Below the pieces are notes generated by a model. The model was not told where the DNA came from. It saw only the letters and a list, made by a program, of their open reading frames with translations, and ran no database searches. A DNA stretch of 64,000 bases from assembly GCF_017942085.1 (NCBI RefSeq), contig NZ_JAGKSP010000007.1, positions 62,001 to 126,000 on the forward strand. The letters are read 5' to 3'. Of this stretch, positions 52,575 through 61,768 are shown piece by piece. The position numbers were made by a program, and so were the translations under genes. Positions within the stretch are counted from its first letter, which is position 1. Every line of letters starts with the position of its first letter. This stretch comes from Paenibacillus lignilyticus. GTDB taxonomy: Bacteria > Bacillota > Bacilli > Paenibacillales > Paenibacillaceae.

Positions 52575-54701
52575 TCAAGGATGAGCGGCCACCCAGTCGA
52601 CGATGGCGCGATATTTTGGCGCGCTGGCGTTGGATTGGCCTGTGAACGCTTTGGCTCCCCACGCGCCGCCGGAACTCCAGGAGCCGGCATGCGCGTAATG
52701 ATTATAAAGCACGAAGTACGGAGCGAACTTGTTCAGCATGTACGTGTATTCCGTGTAGATGTTCTGGTTACCGCTCCATTGATCGGCATTGGTTAACAGA
52801 TGCTGCCCGCCCTCGTAGCAGCCGAGCTTCACGTTATACTTCTGCGCGATGGCGACTGCAGTCAGCACGCGATCTGTGAAGGTGGCATCGATATCGGCGT
52901 GGAATTGGCTTTGAATGTTGGCGCTTGCCCCGTCCAAGCCGCTGCCGACATAAGGAGCGATGGCGATCATATCCGCTTTCTGATTGGTCGGATTCCAAGT
53001 GCTGCTGTTCACGACATTCGCATAACCTTGGTCGAAGATATCATAGTTACCGCTGAAGGAAGCAACCCGTACGACGCGTGCAGCCATTTCGGAGCCATAC
53101 ACGGTGGCGAATTGGTTCCAAATCTGAACCGATCTGTACAGGCTGAACGCGCCGCCTTGGTACCATTGGTTGGAGCCGGGCAAGCCCTGTGCCACGCCTT
53201 GATCGAGCGTATATTGGAACTGTGAGAAGCCGCCGTTCCATGTCTCGTTCGAATACTCGACGTACACTTTCAGTGCCGGATTTAATTTGGATTTAATGAG
53301 CTGAGCAAGCTGATTGGCATAGTTGTTATCCGCCATATGCGGCAAGGTCACCCACATATCCTTATTGGTTCGATTACAAAGATCGATCATCCATTCATAA
53401 GCAAGGCCGGCTCTGATCGGGTCAGTCGGCCCGATGTAGCCGATGTCGCTGTTGACGGAATCATTCGGCAGTCGGCGCTGCGACCATGTTTGCACCTTCG
53501 AGTTGTTGGTTCCGCCCCAATCCATGAAACGCAGCGTCGAATAAGGAGCAAGCTCGCTAATGAACGTCGGATTCCATACATCGTCGCCGTTTGCATAGGC
53601 AGTAGCCCAGTTTACGGTCGTCTTGAACGGCGTTTCACCGCTCCAGGTGCCCATGAACCAGAAGTTCGTTCCGATCTTCATCGTTCCCGTACCGCCGCCC
53701 GGAGGGTTCGTGCCGCCGCCGGTGCCGGTCGTAATGATCAGTTCCGGCTTCGTGCCGCTCTCCCGCGACTGGTACACTTCCCAGCCGCCGATGTTAGAGC
53801 TGAAGCCGAAGGTCACGGAGGAACTGGCTGCGCTCAGCTTGCTCTGAACAGCCGCTGTGACGTCAAACTCGACGTACCCATTGGCCGTAACCGACTTTGT
53901 AGCGATTTGGGTACCTAATGTTGGCTTCGCGCCACCTTCGCTCCAGCTCTCCGTCGATGCGCCGTTTACGATGAGGGTATGGTTAGCGGCATGGCTGTTA
54001 TGGTAAATACGGACCTTCGCGTTAGAAATAGTAGAGGAAATGCCGCTAAGCGAGAATTTGGTGAAGAGGTTGTTCCACTGGCTGACATTCAAAGTCGCAT
54101 TCGTCCCCGCGGCAACATCGCTCTGCGTATCCGTATCTGCGACCGGATTCAGCGTAGAGGTTGAACTCGTCGTATTCGGCGTAATGACGAGCACCGGCTT
54201 GTTGCTGCTCTCCCGCGATTGGTACACTTCCCACGAACCGATATTCGTGCTGAAGCCGAAGGTGACGGAGGAGCTCGCGGTGCTTAATTTGCTCTGCACG
54301 GCTGCAGTGACATCAAGCTCGACGTACCCGACAGCGGACACGGCTTTGGTGTTAATTTGTGACCCTAATGACGGTTTGGCAGAGCCTTCGCTCCAGCTTT
54401 CCGTCGAGGCACCGTTTACGATCAGGTTATGATTCGCGGTGTGCGTGGCATGATAGATTCTGACTTTCGCGCTTGCGATGGAGCTCGGCACGCCCGACAG
54501 GCTGAATTTGGTGAACAAGTTATTCCACTGACTGACGTTCAATGTCGCATTCGTTCCGGCAGCAACATCGCTTTGCGTGTCTGTATCCGCAACCGGATTT
54601 AACGTAATATCTGTCGCGGCCATCACCGTGGTATCATCGCGATACGCTGTGAATGACCAAATCAGAGCAATTGCCAGTACAATCGAAAGCCATTTCCGCA
54701 T
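52575..54701 (-). CDS. Secreted glycosidase-like protein with two DNRLRE (CBM96-type) modules
   Basis: A 708-residue secreted protein. Signal peptide about 1-29 (SIVLAIALIWSFTA, cleavage after VMAA). Two DNRLRE-type modules of about 145 residues (about 32-175 and 185-328) are near-copies, each beginning LNPVADTDTQSDVAAGTNA and ending with a VYQSRES segment. A Gly/Thr/Pro linker leads to a catalytic-like TIM-barrel domain (about 345-706) with YVEYSNETWNGGF (candidate acid/base Glu) and LGCYEGGQHL (candidate nucleophile Glu), as in clan GH-A enzymes. The GH family is not identified. AAGGAGG precedes the ATG, and a cre-like site lies 46-59 nt upstream of it. Confidence 0.85.
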   Translation of the reverse strand: MRKWLSIVLAIALIWSFTAYRDDTTVMAATDITLNPVADTDTQSDVAAGTNATLNVSQWNNLFTKFSLSGVPSSIASAKVRIYHATHTANHNLIVNGASTESWSEGSAKPSLGSQINTKAVSAVGYVELDVTAAVQSKLSTASSSVTFGFSTNIGSWEVYQSRESSNKPVLVITPNTTSSTSTLNPVADTDTQSDVAAGTNATLNVSQWNNLFTKFSLSGISSTISNAKVRIYHNSHAANHTLIVNGASTESWSEGGAKPTLGTQIATKSVTANGYVEFDVTAAVQSKLSAASSSVTFGFSSNIGGWEVYQSRESGTKPELIITTGTGGGTNPPGGGTGTMKIGTNFWFMGTWSGETPFKTTVNWATAYANGDDVWNPTFISELAPYSTLRFMDWGGTNNSKVQTWSQRRLPNDSVNSDIGYIGPTDPIRAGLAYEWMIDLCNRTNKDMWVTLPHMADNNYANQLAQLIKSKLNPALKVYVEYSNETWNGGFSQFQYTLDQGVAQGLPGSNQWYQGGAFSLYRSVQIWNQFATVYGSEMAARVVRVASFSGNYDIFDQGYANVVNSSTWNPTNQKADMIAIAPYVGSGLDGASANIQSQFHADIDATFTDRVLTAVAIAQKYNVKLGCYEGGQHLLTNADQWSGNQNIYTEYTYMLNKFAPYFVLYNHYAHAGSWSSGGAWGAKAFTGQSNASAPKYRAIVDWVAAHP

Positions 54702-54746
54702 TACATAAGCCTCCTTGAGTAGTGTTTTCTTTTCTTAACCCATCAA

Positions 54747-54760
54747 ATGAAGCGCTTTCA
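54747..54760 (-). promoter_or_regulatory. Cre-like site upstream of the DNRLRE gene
   Basis: ATGAAGCGCTTTCA matches 11 of 14 positions of the cre consensus, with the AAGCGCTT core intact. It lies 46-59 nt before the start codon at 54701, where CcpA binding would block transcription. Confidence 0.4.
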
Positions 54761-54969
54761 ACCTCCTTCAGTAAGAGGTTATCAAAGTGGATTTTTATGG
54801 TAAAGGCAAAGTTGTGCACTGGTGAGGGGGGAATTGTGTGCAGCATCGATTCGGCCATCGGGCTATTACCAGGTACTAGAACAAGATGGTACTTATGGAG
54901 GCGGAGAGTCCGCAGTATGATGAAGTCATAACAAATAACCGAACAGGTTATACAGGAGGGCTTTAAGCC

Positions 54970-55464
54970 ATGATGGAAATGACGACGAATCGCAAAAACT
55001 TTTACCGCCGCCGGAATACACCGACGTACACGTTTATGGCATGGGCAGCATTCGTGCTGGCATGCGGCTTCGAATTTGTGGGAATTTACACGTTGGAGCA
55101 GCCGCTGTCGGTCCAAGGGTATTATGCGGTAACCGGTGTTCTGCTCATCATCACCTCCTTCCTGCTGCAGAAGGTTGCGCGGGATAATGACGAAGATAAT
55201 TTTCTGAAAGAGTTTAATCCAAGTTATCGCAAAAGAAACACGTCTGCTTTCACCTTCCTCTCATGGGCCGGCTTCGTGCTCGCGATTCTTGCTGAATATA
55301 TCGGTCTCTATACGTTGGAAGAGCCGTTCTATGTAAAAGGCTACTACGCCATCGGCGGCGCGTTCCTCATCGTTGCTTGTCTCGTCCTGCAGAAGACGAT
55401 CCGCGATAATGAAGAGGATCAGCTGCATCTCAAGGAAATAGCTGATGAGAGCGCATCTGTATAA
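54970..55464 (+). CDS. YiaA/YiaB-type inner-membrane protein with duplicated domain
   Basis: A 164-residue protein made of two similar halves of about 70 residues, each a two-helix YiaA-type domain: RRNTPTYTFMAWAAFVLACG...GYYAVTGVLLII and RKRNTSAFTFLSWAGFVLAI...GYYAIGGAFLIV, each ending in a charged RDNDED or RDNEED stretch. Four transmembrane helices in total. Function unknown; the family is conserved in many bacteria. AGGAGG lies 10 nt before ATG 54970. Monocistronic, with a terminator after it. Confidence 0.88.
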   Translation: MMEMTTNRKNFYRRRNTPTYTFMAWAAFVLACGFEFVGIYTLEQPLSVQGYYAVTGVLLIITSFLLQKVARDNDEDNFLKEFNPSYRKRNTSAFTFLSWAGFVLAILAEYIGLYTLEEPFYVKGYYAIGGAFLIVACLVLQKTIRDNEEDQLHLKEIADESASV

Positions 55465-55474
55465 GCTGCAAACC

Positions 55475-55516
55475 AAGACTTTCCTTCACGTCACGTGAGG
55501 GAAAGTCTTTTTTTAT
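55475..55516 (+). terminator. Terminator of the YiaA-type gene
   Basis: AAGACTTTCCTTCACGT pairs with ACGTGAGGGAAAGTCTT, then TTTTTT. The outer arm resembles that at 59239-59283. Confidence 0.85.
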
Positions 55517-55797
55517 TTCCACCGCATCATTACGCAAAATTCGAGGTGAAGGATGGGGTCGTATAGCGATTTGTGTTAGGTTGTGGCGGATGGTGTAAAT
55601 GAGGTGCATGAATTCCGATTTAATACATTCGCTCAGTATGTATTTTCGCATTTGTTACAGTTTACGGGACGCTGGCGGCATGGCAGGATGGAACTTGAGA
55701 GGAGGGATCGTTGAACATTTGAAGCGGTGGTCGGTGCGGCAATAATGGGTCAAGTAAACAGACGAGATTAAATCGATGAAATGAGGGATTGTTGAGG
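55517..55797. other. Upstream region of the beta-helix gene
   Basis: About 280 bp without a gene. GAGGG at 55783-55787 is the ribosome site for 55798. No clear promoter, palindrome or repeat was recognised. Confidence 0.4.
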
Positions 55798-58700
55798 ATG
55801 AGAAGTAAGAATGGCAAGAAGAATGGAACGTTGAAGGTGCGGGTCTTGACGGTTCTTTCTGCTTTATCGCTTATGCTTCCGATTATTCCGGCTGCATCTG
55901 CTTTTGCGGCGACACTAAATGTAACCGCTTACGGCGCGAACGGAAGCGACACGGCCGATGACTTGGCGGCGATTCAGAACGCCGTTAATGCTGCTGCAAG
56001 CGGCGATACGGTACTGCTTCCTGCCGGTACCTACTATTTGTCCGCGAATGTGAACGGCAAATCAGGCGTCAAAATCGCAGGTGCCGGACGAGATTCAACG
56101 ACGGTGAGGATGACATCAGGCTCAGCATCCACGATGTTCTTCTACCTTCATAACGTGACGAACGCGGAAGTGGCGGATATGACGCTGGACGGCAACAACA
56201 GCACGGTATTGTTATCCGCCGTAACATCCGAATCAGGCGACAGCAACAAAATGCGTAACCTGCGAGTCAAGGACTTGGCCGCATCGGCAGGCTTCGGGCC
56301 TTTCGCACTCTATGCGATTGGATCGACTAATCTTGTGATCTCCAATAACATCGTGACCAATACGGGCGTGAATTCAGATTGGGGCGGTGGCGTTCGTGCG
56401 GGTTGGGGTTCGAGCCATGCGCTGATCGAGAATAATACGATCTCCGATACCGGTCGCGGAGGGATTTTCGTCAATGATGACAGCCCTTATGCGACGGTAC
56501 GCGGCAACACGATTACAGGCACGGGCAAGAAAATGGAAGGTCTCGGGATTGAGCTGCATACCAACGTTGACTATTCCGTCATCGAGAATAACAACGTCGA
56601 CCATTGGATCAGCGCAGTGCGTTCCAAATACATCGCGGTACGAAATAACATCGTGAAAGCGAACGATGGCTCAGTCGGCCATATGGGCTTGGAGGTCATG
56701 GTCGATCATGGCGTTACATCCGGCAACCTCGTTGATGGTGGTCAGCAAGTAGGGATGCAGCAATCGCCAGGAACAGGCTATCAGCTGTGGAACTACAACA
56801 CGGTTCAGAATATCATCATGTGGGGCATGCAGCTCCAAGGCGCAGGCACCGGATTTACGGAGCAATATCAATACTTTTACAAAAACACCTGGAAAAACGG
56901 ACCAACCGGCAATCCTGCCGCGGCCTATCCCGGCTATGACGGCAACGCGGTTCGGATTCATGGCGATACGAAGAATATCGTATTCGACAGCAACCAAATC
57001 CTCAATAACGGCCGCAAAGCCATCGAGATTACGACGGCCGGCGGAACGGATCGGATTAGCTTCATTAACAATACGATTACGGGCAATGGCGGTCCTTCGA
57101 TCGACCAATACCCGTCCTCTGCGGCGGATCTGGAGTGGAGCAATAATACGGTAAGCGGTAATGGGACGAATACGCAGCTCACGAGCAGAGGCTTCAGCGA
57201 TGCGAAGCCGGTCGCGAACTTCACGGCCCCGCTGACCGTACAGCTGGGCCAGCCGATTACGTTTACGAATACGTCCACGGACAACGGAACGATCGTTGAG
57301 AATCTGTGGGATTTGGGCGAAGGCATCCCGGTTACAACGGCAAGCCCGACTTATACGTACCAGAAGGCCGGCACGTATAAAGTTATTCTTGGCGTATGGG
57401 ATAACGGAGGAAGAGCGAGCGTGAAAGAACAGACGGTTACGGTGTTTACCGGTCCGCCGGATACGACGGCTCCTACCGCTCCGGGCAGCTTGTCTGCGCC
57501 TGCGAAATCGAATGTTACCGTAGATCTGTCATGGACGGCATCCACGGATAATGTCGGTGTTATCGGCTATGATGTGTACAGAGGCGGCACATTGATCGGT
57601 TCCACAACGGGTGCGAGTGCAACGGCGTTCACCGCTACCGGTTTGACGCCAAGCACGGCGTACAGCTTCACCGTGAAGGCGAAAGATGCATCTGGCAACG
57701 TATCCGCAGCAAGTAATACGTTGAACGTGACGACAGACGCCGGCGATACGCAGGCACCAACGGCGCCGTCAAGCTTAACGTCGCCGACGAAGAACGATAC
57801 GAGTGTCAGCCTATCGTGGTCGGCATCCTCGGACAATGTCGGCGTAACGGGCTACAACATTTATAACGGATCAACTTTGGCAGGCACGACTACTGGCGTG
57901 AGCGCGACTTCCTTTACCGTTACGGGCCTCGCGTCGAACACGGCATTCACATTCACGGTCAAAGCGAAGGACGCATCGAACAATATTTCGGCAGCCAGCA
58001 ATTCGCTTACGGTGACAACGGATCCTGCCGCTAACTGGGTGAACTGTGCCGGCGAGAACAATCCTTGTAATTTCACGGGCACGAAGCAAGTTCGCTACGG
58101 GGTACCCGGCAGCTACGTGTACGGAACGTTTACGAACACCGTAATGTGCTCCAATAACGGCTTCGGTACAGATCCGGCGGTTGGGCAATACAAGACCTGC
58201 GACGTCAACCAAGCCAGCGGCACAGGCGGCGATACGCAAGCACCAACGGCTCCAACGGGACTAACCTCGCCATCGAAAACGTCGACAAGCGTCAGTTTGT
58301 CTTGGACAGCATCGACCGACAATGTCGGCGTAACCGGTTATGACATTTATAACGGAAGCACGCTGGCGGGATCCACTACAGGTGCGACAACGTTCACAGT
58401 AAGCGGGCTCACGGCAAGTACAGCCTATACGTTTACAGTGAAGGCGAAGGATGCGGCAGGCAATGCATCGGCAGCTAGCAGCGGACTGAATGTGACGACG
58501 AACGCGTCTTCGGACACGACGGCCCCGACGGCTCCAACCGGACTGTCTTCGCCATCCAAGACGGATACGAGCGTCAGTCTGTCGTGGACGGCTTCGACTG
58601 ACAACGTCGGCGTCACCGGTTACAACATCTATAACGGAGCTGCTCTCGCAGGTTCCACAACAGGTGCAACGACATTCACAGTCACTGGCTTGACCGGAAG

Positions 58701-59217
58701 CACGGCGTACAGCTTCACGGTCAAAGCGAAGGATGCGGCGAATAACTTATCCGCTGCCAGCTCCACGCTGAACGTCACGACGAATGCACCGTCTTCAGGA
58801 ACGAACGGTTTGCTGGGCCAATATTATGCCGGCGAGTTCGGTACGCTGGCGCTTAGCAGAACCGATGCCACCATCGACTTCGATTGGGGCGGCGGCCGGC
58901 CGACAGATGATGTGCCGGGCGAATGGTTCACTGCAAGATGGACCGGGAAGGTTCAACCGCAATACTCGGAGACCTACACGTTCTATACCAACACGGATGA
59001 TGGCGTGCGTCTGTGGGTGAACGGCACGCAAATCATCAACAACTGGGTCGCCATGAACGGAGAACTCAGTGCAACCATTACGCTCACAGCAGGCGTGAAA
59101 TACGACATCAAGATGGAATATATCGAGAACGGCGGTAACGCGCACGCGCAGCTCTCCTGGTCGAGCGCTTCGCAGGCGAAGCAAATTATCCCTACAGGCC
59201 GCTTGTTTACAAGCTAG
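55798..59217 (+). CDS. Secreted beta-helix protein with PKD, four FN3, a Cys-containing module and PA14
   Basis: A 1139-residue secreted protein. Signal peptide about 1-37 (VLSALSLMLPIIPAASAFAA). A pectate-lyase-like parallel beta-helix spans about 40-470 (LNVTAYGANGSDTADDLAAI opening, then many NNxI/NNTI turns). A PKD domain follows at about 475-555. Then come two FN3 domains (about 560-745), a module with five Cys (WVNCAGENNPCNFTGT...CSNN...YKTC, about 750-830), two more FN3 domains (about 835-1010) and a C-terminal PA14 domain (about 1015-1139, GLLGQYYAGEF). PA14, FN3 and the Cys module are probably carbohydrate-binding or spacers. Pectin or rhamnogalacturonan cleavage is likely from the fold. 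ATG 55798 has GAGGG at 10-nt spacing. Confidence 0.88.
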   Translation: MRSKNGKKNGTLKVRVLTVLSALSLMLPIIPAASAFAATLNVTAYGANGSDTADDLAAIQNAVNAAASGDTVLLPAGTYYLSANVNGKSGVKIAGAGRDSTTVRMTSGSASTMFFYLHNVTNAEVADMTLDGNNSTVLLSAVTSESGDSNKMRNLRVKDLAASAGFGPFALYAIGSTNLVISNNIVTNTGVNSDWGGGVRAGWGSSHALIENNTISDTGRGGIFVNDDSPYATVRGNTITGTGKKMEGLGIELHTNVDYSVIENNNVDHWISAVRSKYIAVRNNIVKANDGSVGHMGLEVMVDHGVTSGNLVDGGQQVGMQQSPGTGYQLWNYNTVQNIIMWGMQLQGAGTGFTEQYQYFYKNTWKNGPTGNPAAAYPGYDGNAVRIHGDTKNIVFDSNQILNNGRKAIEITTAGGTDRISFINNTITGNGGPSIDQYPSSAADLEWSNNTVSGNGTNTQLTSRGFSDAKPVANFTAPLTVQLGQPITFTNTSTDNGTIVENLWDLGEGIPVTTASPTYTYQKAGTYKVILGVWDNGGRASVKEQTVTVFTGPPDTTAPTAPGSLSAPAKSNVTVDLSWTASTDNVGVIGYDVYRGGTLIGSTTGASATAFTATGLTPSTAYSFTVKAKDASGNVSAASNTLNVTTDAGDTQAPTAPSSLTSPTKNDTSVSLSWSASSDNVGVTGYNIYNGSTLAGTTTGVSATSFTVTGLASNTAFTFTVKAKDASNNISAASNSLTVTTDPAANWVNCAGENNPCNFTGTKQVRYGVPGSYVYGTFTNTVMCSNNGFGTDPAVGQYKTCDVNQASGTGGDTQAPTAPTGLTSPSKTSTSVSLSWTASTDNVGVTGYDIYNGSTLAGSTTGATTFTVSGLTASTAYTFTVKAKDAAGNASAASSGLNVTTNASSDTTAPTAPTGLSSPSKTDTSVSLSWTASTDNVGVTGYNIYNGAALAGSTTGATTFTVTGLTGSTAYSFTVKAKDAANNLSAASSTLNVTTNAPSSGTNGLLGQYYAGEFGTLALSRTDATIDFDWGGGRPTDDVPGEWFTARWTGKVQPQYSETYTFYTNTDDGVRLWVNGTQIINNWVAMNGELSATITLTAGVKYDIKMEYIENGGNAHAQLSWSSASQAKQIIPTGRLFTS

Positions 59218-59238
59218 CCGCAGCACCTGCTTTAGCGG

Positions 59239-59283
59239 AAAAGGACTTTCCTTCAGCTTTTGTTGAGGGAAAGTCTTTTTTTG
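59239..59283 (+). terminator. Terminator of the beta-helix gene
   Basis: AAGGACTTTCCTTCA pairs with TTGAGGGAAAGTCTT, followed by TTTTTTT. Confidence 0.85.
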
Positions 59284-59386
59284 TGCAGAAATTGGGAACC
59301 GTAAGGATGTAACCTTTTATCAGCGGCAGTCGTCAATAGACGCATACGATAGCTCGTCCACTCTCACACCAAGGAGAATATGCAAA

Positions 59387-59938
59387 ATGAAAAAAATGAT
59401 GATCCTTCTATTGACTGTTGTCATCGCAGTTGTGCTCGGCGCATGCGGAAACGGCAAGGGACAAAACGAAGGGCAGAACGAGGGACAGAATCAAGAACAG
59501 AATCAGAACCAAGATCAGAACGAGGCCGTCGAACCGAAGCTCTCTGCCAAAGAGATGATTACTCAGATGACGAAGCAAGCGGGGCAGCCGATGTTTATGG
59601 AGCTCGACAAGTTGACGTTAAAGCGGTTCTACGGCATCGATGCGGCAGTGCTGGAGGATTTCAATGTGCGCATGCCGATGGCGAACCTATCCTCGAATGA
59701 AGTCGCAATCTTCAAAGTGAAGGATGCCAAAGATATTCCTGCCGTGGAAGCGGGAATCAAGAAGCGGGCCGAGGAAGTGCAGAAGGAGTTCCAGTCCAAG
59801 AAGGCGGATCAATACGAGAATGCCAAGAACTATAAGCTGCTGACCAAAGGCAACTACGTGCTGTTTGTCATCTCAAGCAAGCAAGCCGAAATGACGAAGG
59901 TTTACGAGAGCTTCTTCGAGAAGAATGGCGGCGCATAG
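59387..59938 (+). CDS. DUF4358-domain lipoprotein
   Basis: A 183-residue surface lipoprotein. The signal peptide ends in a lipobox VLGAC (Cys20). A low-complexity linker rich in Gln, Asn and Glu follows (about 25-48, repeated GQNEGQN and QNQ). The rest is a DUF4358 domain: MFMELDKLTLKRFYGID, MPMANLSSNEVAIFKVKD and NYVLFVISSKQ. Members are common in Bacillota; the role is unknown. AAGGAG lies before the ATG. A pepD gene follows after 120 bp. Confidence 0.88.
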   Translation: MKKMMILLLTVVIAVVLGACGNGKGQNEGQNEGQNQEQNQNQDQNEAVEPKLSAKEMITQMTKQAGQPMFMELDKLTLKRFYGIDAAVLEDFNVRMPMANLSSNEVAIFKVKDAKDIPAVEAGIKKRAEEVQKEFQSKKADQYENAKNYKLLTKGNYVLFVISSKQAEMTKVYESFFEKNGGA

Positions 59939-60058
59939 GGATAACTGGATTCCTTGCGATGCATGCGTTAAACTAGACGATATCGAATGGAAATGGCCTG
60001 ACTTTGCCTGCCTAGGGCAAGTCGGGCCTAATCTGCGTCTACATACAGGAGGATTATG

Positions 60059-61525
60059 ATGCCGGAACTGAACAGAGTGTACACCGGAGATTGCAAGGTG
60101 CTTCGTTTCTTCGAAGAGCTGTCTGCGATTCCCAGAGGATCGGGGAACGAGAAGGCGGTCAGTGATTTCATGAAGCAGTTTGCGGAAGCGCGCAACTGCA
60201 CCGTGTTTCAGGATGAGCGGCATAGCCTGATCATCAAGAAGCCGGCCGCGCCGGGGTATGAGCAGGCCAAGGCGGTTATCTTCCAAGGTCACTTGGACAT
60301 GGTTTGCGAGAAAAATAAATCGACCGAGCATGACTTCACCAAGGATCCGATTCGCTTCAAGCTGGACGGCGACATGATCTATGCGCAGGATACAACGCTT
60401 GGGGCAGATAACGGCATCGGGGTATCGTTTGCGATGGCATTAATCGATGCAACGGATTTGGCGCATCCGGCGCTTGAAATCCTGCTGACGACAGAGGAAG
60501 AAACGAGCATGGCCGGCGCCGAGCATATCGATGCTTCGAAGCTGAGCGGGAAGATGCTCATCAACTTCGACTCTGACCGGGAAGGCGTGCTGTTCGTGAG
60601 CAGCGCCGGCGGCGCATCGGCGTTCCATACCGTGCCGATTGCTTGGCAGGATGGAGGCAGCGCCGGAAGCAAGTCGTACACGATTGCCGTTCAGGGGCTG
60701 AAAGGCGGCCATTCCGGCGACGATATCATTCACGAGCGCGGCAACGCCAACAAGCTGCTCGGCCGGGTGCTGGATGATTTGCGCCGGCATACGCCATTCG
60801 ACTTGGCAAGCATCGGCGGCGGAATGAAGGTCAACGCCATTCCGCGCGAGGCGGAAGCGGTTGTGGGCTTAAGCGAAGCCGGGCTGCGGACTGCGGAAGA
60901 GCGGATCGCGGAATGGAATCGGATTTTGCAAGATGAGTATGAAGTATCGGATCCCGGCGTGAAGGTATCCATAGAGGCTGGGAGCGGGGCGGCTGCTCGC
61001 TGCTTCTCGGAAGAGACGAAGCTGACGGTGATCCGCCTGCTTGCGCTGATTCCAAGCGGCGTGCTCAGCATGAACAAGGCGATCGAGAACCTCGTTCGGA
61101 CATCGACGAACATCGGGACCTTGTCCACGCGCGAGAATGAGGTCGTCTTCGAGAGCCTCGTTCGCAGCTCGCATCGTTCCCAGCTGGATGCGGTGCTGCA
61201 GCAGATGGAGACGCTCGGCGAGGCAGTCGGCGTGCCGTTCCGTCACGATCATTATTTCCCGGGCTGGCCTTACCGCTCGGATTCGAAGGTGCGCGAAGTA
61301 TTCCAAGCGGTCTACGAGCGCAAATACAACAAGCCGCTGGAAGTGAAAGCGATCCACGCCGGTCTGGAATGCGGCATCTTTATCGAGAAAATGCCCTATC
61401 TCGATGCGGTTTCCTACGGACCGAACATGTACAATTTCCATACGCCGGAGGAGCATGTGTCCATCTCGTCCGTGGAGCGGACTTGGGATTTTCTGCAGGA
61501 CATCATGCGTGAATTGAAAGCATAG
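60059..61525 (+). CDS. pepD: Beta-Ala-His (aminoacyl-histidine) dipeptidase PepD
   Basis: A 488-residue M20-family di-zinc dipeptidase. Metal and catalytic motifs in order: FQGHLDMVCEKN (His and Asp) near residue 80, TTLGADNGIGV (bridging Asp) near 118, LLTTEEETSMAGAE (catalytic Glu pair) near 145, NFDSDREG near 172 and a C-terminal HAGLECGIF. The insert lid domain is about 190-390. Cytoplasmic. ATG 60059 is preferred over 60056, as AGGAGG then lies 6 nt upstream. A terminator follows. It hydrolyses Xaa-His and other dipeptides. Confidence 0.95.
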   Translation: MPELNRVYTGDCKVLRFFEELSAIPRGSGNEKAVSDFMKQFAEARNCTVFQDERHSLIIKKPAAPGYEQAKAVIFQGHLDMVCEKNKSTEHDFTKDPIRFKLDGDMIYAQDTTLGADNGIGVSFAMALIDATDLAHPALEILLTTEEETSMAGAEHIDASKLSGKMLINFDSDREGVLFVSSAGGASAFHTVPIAWQDGGSAGSKSYTIAVQGLKGGHSGDDIIHERGNANKLLGRVLDDLRRHTPFDLASIGGGMKVNAIPREAEAVVGLSEAGLRTAEERIAEWNRILQDEYEVSDPGVKVSIEAGSGAAARCFSEETKLTVIRLLALIPSGVLSMNKAIENLVRTSTNIGTLSTRENEVVFESLVRSSHRSQLDAVLQQMETLGEAVGVPFRHDHYFPGWPYRSDSKVREVFQAVYERKYNKPLEVKAIHAGLECGIFIEKMPYLDAVSYGPNMYNFHTPEEHVSISSVERTWDFLQDIMRELKA

Positions 61526-61542
61526 ATAGGGGTGGATGGGGC

Positions 61543-61574
61543 AGGCGCAAGGGAGAATTCCCTTGCGCCTTTTT
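61543..61574 (+). terminator. Terminator of pepD
   Basis: AGGCGCAAGGGA pairs with TCCCTTGCGCCT over GAAT, followed by TTTT. Confidence 0.85.
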
Positions 61575-61768
61575 GATGGCCCGAGAAATTCGCCCCCGGA
61601 AGTCTAACGGTTGCCAGTGCGCTTAACCTCCTCATTTTTCGGCGTGCATCCCACAGCTCCCCCTCGCATAATCGGAAATCCATGTAACCGCTTCTATAAT
61701 TTATGTGCTACACTATACCATGCATTTAATGCGATTAAGATTAATGTGCCTGGAAGGGATGGCTGCAT

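Noticed and set aside
61580..61660. Possible dispersed repeat (GGAAGTCTAACGGTTGCC region)
   Set aside because: It looks like intergenic repeats of the genus but only one copy is in the window, so it cannot be supported.
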